Assembly (NCBI GenBank): GCA_900550365.1
Contig: URRR01000014.1
Location: 1 to 54,176 of the forward strand
DNA length: 54,176 nt
Reading direction: 5' to 3'
From: an uncultured Prevotella sp.
GTDB taxonomy: Bacteria; Bacteroidota; Bacteroidia; Bacteroidales; Bacteroidaceae
The notes beneath the pieces are model-generated. The model searched no databases. It was not told the origin of the DNA and saw nothing but the letters and a program-made list of their open reading frames with translations. Below are positions 51,001-54,176 of the stretch, one piece after another (within the stretch, counting starts at the first letter, position 1; every line of letters begins with the position of its first letter). The position numbers were made by a program, and so were the translations under genes.

Positions 51001-51558
51001 TCAAGATTTCTGCCATGTTTTTTCTCTTACACCGTCAATAAAGTTTAATTTACGCGCGAGAACGAACAGATAGTCTGACAGGCGGTTGATATATTGCAGC
51101 ACTTCGGGGTCGAGCTTGGTTGTCTCGGCGAGGAAGAATATGCGGCGCTCGGCACGCCGGCACACCGTACGGCATACATGGGCAATGGCTGCCTCATGGG
51201 AGCCTCCTGGCAGAATAAAGCCGGTCTGCTGTGGTATGCCGGCAAGGATGTGGTCAATCTCCTTCTCAAGCACTTCTACCTCACCTGCGTCAAGCGTGTA
51301 TGACGGGGCAAGCTTTGTCTGCGTCTTGTCTGTAGCCAGATATGAGCACACGGTAAACAGGTTACGCTGTATACGGTAAATGAGATTCTTGTCGGGGCCG
51401 TCTTTCATGAACGAGGCCAGCAGGCCAAGGTTGGCGCTAAGCTCGTCAACGGTACCGTAAGCCTCAATACGCGAGTTGGTCTTCTTCACTCTCACGCCGC
51501 CCACGAGACTTGTAGTACCCTCGTCGCCGGCCTTTGTATAAACCTTGGTTATTTTCAT
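51001..51558 (-). CDS. PduO-type cob(I)alamin adenosyltransferase
   Basis: This 185-residue protein has the ATP-binding N-terminus KVYTKAGDEGTTSLVGG, RIEAYGTVDELSANLGLLAS, FILPGGSHEAAIAHVCRTVC, RRAERRIFFL and YINRLSDYLFVLARKLNF, matching the PduO/MMAB family that makes adenosylcobalamin. It is 12 bp past the upstream hypothetical gene, so they are cotranscribed. No B12-dependent enzyme is seen in the window. Confidence 0.92.
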   Translation of the reverse strand: MKITKVYTKAGDEGTTSLVGGVRVKKTNSRIEAYGTVDELSANLGLLASFMKDGPDKNLIYRIQRNLFTVCSYLATDKTQTKLAPSYTLDAGEVEVLEKEIDHILAGIPQQTGFILPGGSHEAAIAHVCRTVCRRAERRIFFLAETTKLDPEVLQYINRLSDYLFVLARKLNFIDGVREKTWQKS

Positions 51559-51570
51559 AGTCTTGAATGG

Positions 51571-52155
51571 TTAGAAATTTATAATATAATTCTGTTTGTA
51601 ACGCTTACGGTCAAAAAATATCAGACCGCAATAATACAGGTCAAACGTCACCACGCCCTGCATGTCGGCCGCCGTGCCGCGCCACAGACGGCGCATGGCC
51701 TTGTCACGGTATATGTCAAGCAGTACAGCCACTGAGCCGTCACGGGCACCGCCGCTCACGGCGGCAAGCATCTCGGCCGCCCCCTCGCCCGGAGCTATCA
51801 CGGTCATCTCCGGCTGCCGGGCAAAGCATTCGCCGTCAACGCCGGCCGCCTTCACGTAGTCGGCCTTACGGCATCCGGCTCTGACATAACTGCCAAGCGC
51901 ATCGCCACCCGCTCCGTAAGCTACAACAAGCGACGGCCTAACGCTGTTGGCCAGACGCAGGCAAAGCTCGCACACCTTGCGCTCCTCTACGCCAAGCTGC
52001 GGATAAGCGGCACGCAGGCTGCCGTATGCGTAATATGGATAATGCTCGTTAATGACGTATCTCACCATACGGTATGCCCACGGCGACTGCACCCCGAAAC
52101 CACGGCAATGGCCTATACGCCACGCCCATACCAACATACGCCTGATTCTTGACAT
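51571..52155 (-). CDS. conserved hypothetical, degenerate methyltransferase-like
   Basis: This 194-residue protein starts MSRIRRMLVWAWRIGHCRGF then GVQSPWAYRMVRYVINEHYP and ends TFDLYYCGLIFFDRKRYKQN. The middle reads RPSLVVAYGAGGDALGSYV, like a class I methyltransferase SAM loop that is poorly conserved. The GxxSPWAYR start and the FDLYYxGxxFFD end are typical of a Bacteroidetes group without established function. A -7 box (TATATTTG, minus strand) is at 52212-52219. Confidence 0.7.
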   Translation of the reverse strand: MSRIRRMLVWAWRIGHCRGFGVQSPWAYRMVRYVINEHYPYYAYGSLRAAYPQLGVEERKVCELCLRLANSVRPSLVVAYGAGGDALGSYVRAGCRKADYVKAAGVDGECFARQPEMTVIAPGEGAAEMLAAVSGGARDGSVAVLLDIYRDKAMRRLWRGTAADMQGVVTFDLYYCGLIFFDRKRYKQNYIINF

Positions 52156-52547
52156 ATCTCAAAATGACAAAACAACTCTTATGCCACCCGCCTTAATTAC
52201 GCTTATATATGCAAATATACGAATTTATGACTTAACTTCAAAGGGAATTTCAAGAAATCCGGAATTATTATCTTACGCGGCATATACCTTTATGCATCTG
52301 CCGCAACCTCACAGTCACCGGAATATCCGCTCCATGCATGCCTCATACGTTCTTCATCGAATGACGGTCTGTAACGCTTATCTGTACAAAAGACGGCAAA
52401 CCGCAGGCCGAAAGGCCGTCAAACGCACGTTAAAAGGCCGTCTTTTGCAGCGTAAAAGACGGCCTTTTGTAAACTGCCTGAATATCAGTGCGTTACAGGA
52501 ACAGATATTAAACAGACGTTACACTACATAAGAAAACGGCCACATGA
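52156..52547. other. repeat-containing gap before serine ammonia-lyase
   Basis: About 390 bp holding the -7 box of the leftward gene (52212-52219) and a GGCCGTC-family block at 52387-52470 with a 15-bp hairpin. No gene is seen. Confidence 0.5.
52432..52468. repeat. GGCCGTC-family hairpin
   Basis: AAAAGGCCGTCTTTT (52432-52446) and AAAAGACGGCCTTTT (52454-52468) form a perfect 15-bp stem around a 7-nt loop. Confidence 0.75.
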
Positions 52548-52579
52548 CTTGCTTTTATACTTTTTTTCGAGTAACTTTG
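52548..52579 (+). promoter_or_regulatory. promoter of serine ammonia-lyase
   Basis: TAACTTTG (52572-52579) matches the -7 element; CTTG at 52548-52551 is one base from TTTG with a 20-bp spacer. The ATG is 29 bp downstream. Confidence 0.6.
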
Positions 52580-52607
52580 CGAATAAAATCAATAAAAAGC
52601 ATTACGC

Positions 52608-53834
52608 ATGAAATCACTTAGAGAATTATATAAAATAGGTAAAGGCCCCTCAAGCAGCCATACCATGGGACCGCAGAAAGCGGCGAAAATGTTTTTAGAG
52701 AGACACAGCGACGCAGCCTCATTCGTTGTAACGCTGTACGGGAGTCTCGCCGCAACCGGTAAAGGGCACATGACCGACACTGCCATCAACGAAGTGCTAC
52801 AGCCCATTGCACCTGTTGATATTATATGGGAACCTGAGATTTTCCTGCCTTTCCATCCTAACGGGATGAAATTTGAGGCAAAAGACAATACCGGACATAC
52901 CACGGACGAATGGACCGTGTACAGCATAGGCGGCGGCGCCTTGTCAGAGGGTGATGACAAGAATGGATTACTTAACACACCCGATGTGTACAGCATGAAC
53001 ACCATGACAGAGATAATGGAATGGTGTTACTCTACCGGACGCAGTTATTGGGAATATGTTGACCAATGTGAGGACAGCGGAATATGGGACTATCTCATGG
53101 AAGCATGGAAAGCCATGCAGGCTGCTGTAGAGCGTGGCATAAATACAGAGGGCAGACTTCCCGGTCCGCTCAACCTGGCACGTAAGGCACCTACATATTA
53201 CGTAAAGGCGTCAGGATATAAACAATCATTACAGACGCGCGGACTTGTTTACGCCTATGCCCTGGGCGTAAGTGAGGAAAATGCGTCAGGCGGCACCATT
53301 GTAACAGCGCCTACTTGTGGCGCATGCGGAGTTCTTCCGGCCGTTCTTTACCATCTTTCCCGCGGTCATCAGTTTAATGACACCCGCATACTGCACGCCA
53401 TGGCAACGGCAGGCCTGATAGGAAATATTGTCAAACAAAATGCATCCATATCCGGTGCTGATGTCGGTTGTCAGGGTGAGGTAGGTGTTGCATGCGCCAT
53501 GGCTTCAGGCGCGGCATGCCAGTTGTTCGGCGGCAGCCCGTCACAGATTGAATACGCTGCCGAGATGGGACTTGAACATCATCTCGGAATGACATGTGAT
53601 CCCGTGTGCGGACTTGTCCAGATACCATGCATCGAACGTAACGCCTTTGCTGCAACAAGAGCTCTTGACGCCAATCTCTACTCAGCATTCTCCGACGGCA
53701 GCCACCGCGTATCCTTCGACAGAGTAGTAGACGTAATGAAACAGACCGGCCATGATATTCCTTCACTCTATAAAGAAACAGCATCTGGAGGACTGGCTAA
53801 GATTCTCGCACCGAAAAACGGACAAGAGAAATAA
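52608..53834 (+). CDS. sdaA: L-serine ammonia-lyase (iron-sulfur type)
   Basis: This 408-residue single-chain enzyme has the SdaA/B parts in one protein: SLRELYKIGKGPSSSHTMGP at the start, then GGTIVTAPTCGACGVLPAVL, DVGCQGEVGVACAMASGAAC and GMTCDPVCGLVQIPCIERNA, whose cysteines bind the 4Fe-4S cluster. It turns L-serine into pyruvate and ammonia in the cytoplasm. It has its own promoter and is ended by a 15-bp stem, so it is a single-gene unit. Confidence 0.93.
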   Translation: MKSLRELYKIGKGPSSSHTMGPQKAAKMFLERHSDAASFVVTLYGSLAATGKGHMTDTAINEVLQPIAPVDIIWEPEIFLPFHPNGMKFEAKDNTGHTTDEWTVYSIGGGALSEGDDKNGLLNTPDVYSMNTMTEIMEWCYSTGRSYWEYVDQCEDSGIWDYLMEAWKAMQAAVERGINTEGRLPGPLNLARKAPTYYVKASGYKQSLQTRGLVYAYALGVSEENASGGTIVTAPTCGACGVLPAVLYHLSRGHQFNDTRILHAMATAGLIGNIVKQNASISGADVGCQGEVGVACAMASGAACQLFGGSPSQIEYAAEMGLEHHLGMTCDPVCGLVQIPCIERNAFAATRALDANLYSAFSDGSHRVSFDRVVDVMKQTGHDIPSLYKETASGGLAKILAPKNGQEK

Positions 53835-53854
53835 TATAACATTATAACAGAATA

Positions 53855-53886
53855 AAAAGGTCTTGAGATGAATCTCAAGACCTTTT
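53855..53886 (+). terminator. terminator of serine ammonia-lyase
   Basis: AAAAGGTCTTGAGAT (53855-53869) and ATCTCAAGACCTTTT (53872-53886) form a perfect 15-bp stem with a 2-nt loop, about 20 bp past the stop codon. Confidence 0.85.
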
Positions 53887-53899
53887 ATATTTCTTTAAA

Positions 53900-54058
53900 T
53901 TTCTCTTACTGAGATATTAGCCTTATTAGTCATATCAGTCTTATTTGCCTTATCAGCCCTATCAGTCCCATTAGCCCTACCAACCTTAAAACCTGACAAC
54001 CTTCAGACCTCATAGCCTGATAACCCCATAACTCCACAACCTCCCGACCCATGAAAAC
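53900..54058. repeat. degenerate tandem sequence between sdaA and the rRNA terminator
   Basis: Around 53920-53990 a degenerate unit of about 10-16 bp (CCTTATTAGTC, CCTATCAGTC, CCATTAGCC) repeats several times. No gene or promoter is seen. Confidence 0.45.
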
Positions 54059-54098
54059 AAAAAAAGTCCCGGACAAGGCTAAAACCTCGTCCGGGACT
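54059..54098 (-). terminator. rRNA operon terminator
   Basis: On the minus strand AGTCCCGGACGAGG pairs with CCTTGTCCGGGACT (one G-U pair) around a 6-nt loop, followed by seven T. It lies 12 bp past the 5S rRNA 3' end. Confidence 0.88.
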
Positions 54099-54109
54099 CT
54101 CTCAAAAAA

Positions 54110-54176
54110 GGCGGCCTCCTACTCTCCCGCATCGCATCGCAGTACCATCGGCGCAGGCGGGCTTAACTTCTCTGTT
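54110..54176 (-). rRNA. rrf: 5S rRNA, 3' part (cut by window end)
   Basis: Read leftward, the sequence contains AAGTTAAGCCCGCC, CGCCGATGGTACTGC and GGGAGAGTAGG, the conserved 3' half of bacterial 5S rRNA. The 5' part lies beyond the window. An intrinsic terminator follows it, so it is the last gene of an rrn operon arriving from the right. Confidence 0.9.

Overview
The window looks like chromosomal DNA of a Bacteroidales bacterium, most likely of the Prevotella group. Three things point there: a type IX secretion core operon (porP/sprF, gldK, gldL, gldM, gldN) with porW/sprE and porX beside it; several good Bacteroidetes promoters (TTTG, 19-20 bp, TAnnTTTG); and an UpxY-type antiterminator ahead of a surface polysaccharide locus. 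This is read from gene content only, so the genus is an inference.

Layout. 0.2-4.1 kb: housekeeping genes (U32 peptidase, SufE, SpoU methyltransferase, an outer membrane barrel). 4.3-7.3 kb: a leftward three-gene unit of nucleotidyltransferase, galacturonokinase-like GHMP kinase and glycosyltransferase. 7.4-10.4 kb: a divergent radical SAM / AAA ATPase pair bracketed by about 120-bp inverted composite palindromes. 10.4-27.2 kb: a leftward surface polysaccharide locus (glycosyltransferases, Wzy, Wzx, four acyltransferases, an SGNH hydrolase, a fucosyltransferase) headed by an UpxY-like protein with a long unrecognised C-terminal extension. 27.7-43.7 kb: housekeeping genes (tadA, yraN, birA, pyrH, split lysO, GH28, DUF4834, pssA, psd, aroA) leading into porW, porX and tsaE. 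43.8-50.5 kb: a barrel gene and the T9SS core operon. 50.7-53.8 kb: DUF2795, corrinoid adenosyltransferase, a conserved hypothetical and L-serine ammonia-lyase. The window ends inside a leftward 5S rRNA gene preceded (in coordinates) by its terminator.

The strongest unusual signal is in the polysaccharide locus. Six G or C homopolymers of 7-9 bases lie inside six of its genes, and I found no run this long elsewhere in the window. Two genes (a glycosyltransferase at 10436-11472 and a TupA-like ATP-grasp gene at 13687-14590) are out of frame exactly at the tract. The other four, all acyl-transfer or acyl-hydrolysis type genes, are in frame. This looks like multi-gene slipped-strand phase variation of glycan structure and acylation, on top of antiterminator control. 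Homopolymer miscalls are the main alternative.

Intergenic DNA is rich in dispersed palindromes: the CATGCGG/CCGGCAG composite element (three copies, with compensating changes in both arms), a GGCCGTC hairpin family (four loci), AT-rich aattcataattc repeats, and a 0.96-kb repeat island at 12.7-13.7 kb.
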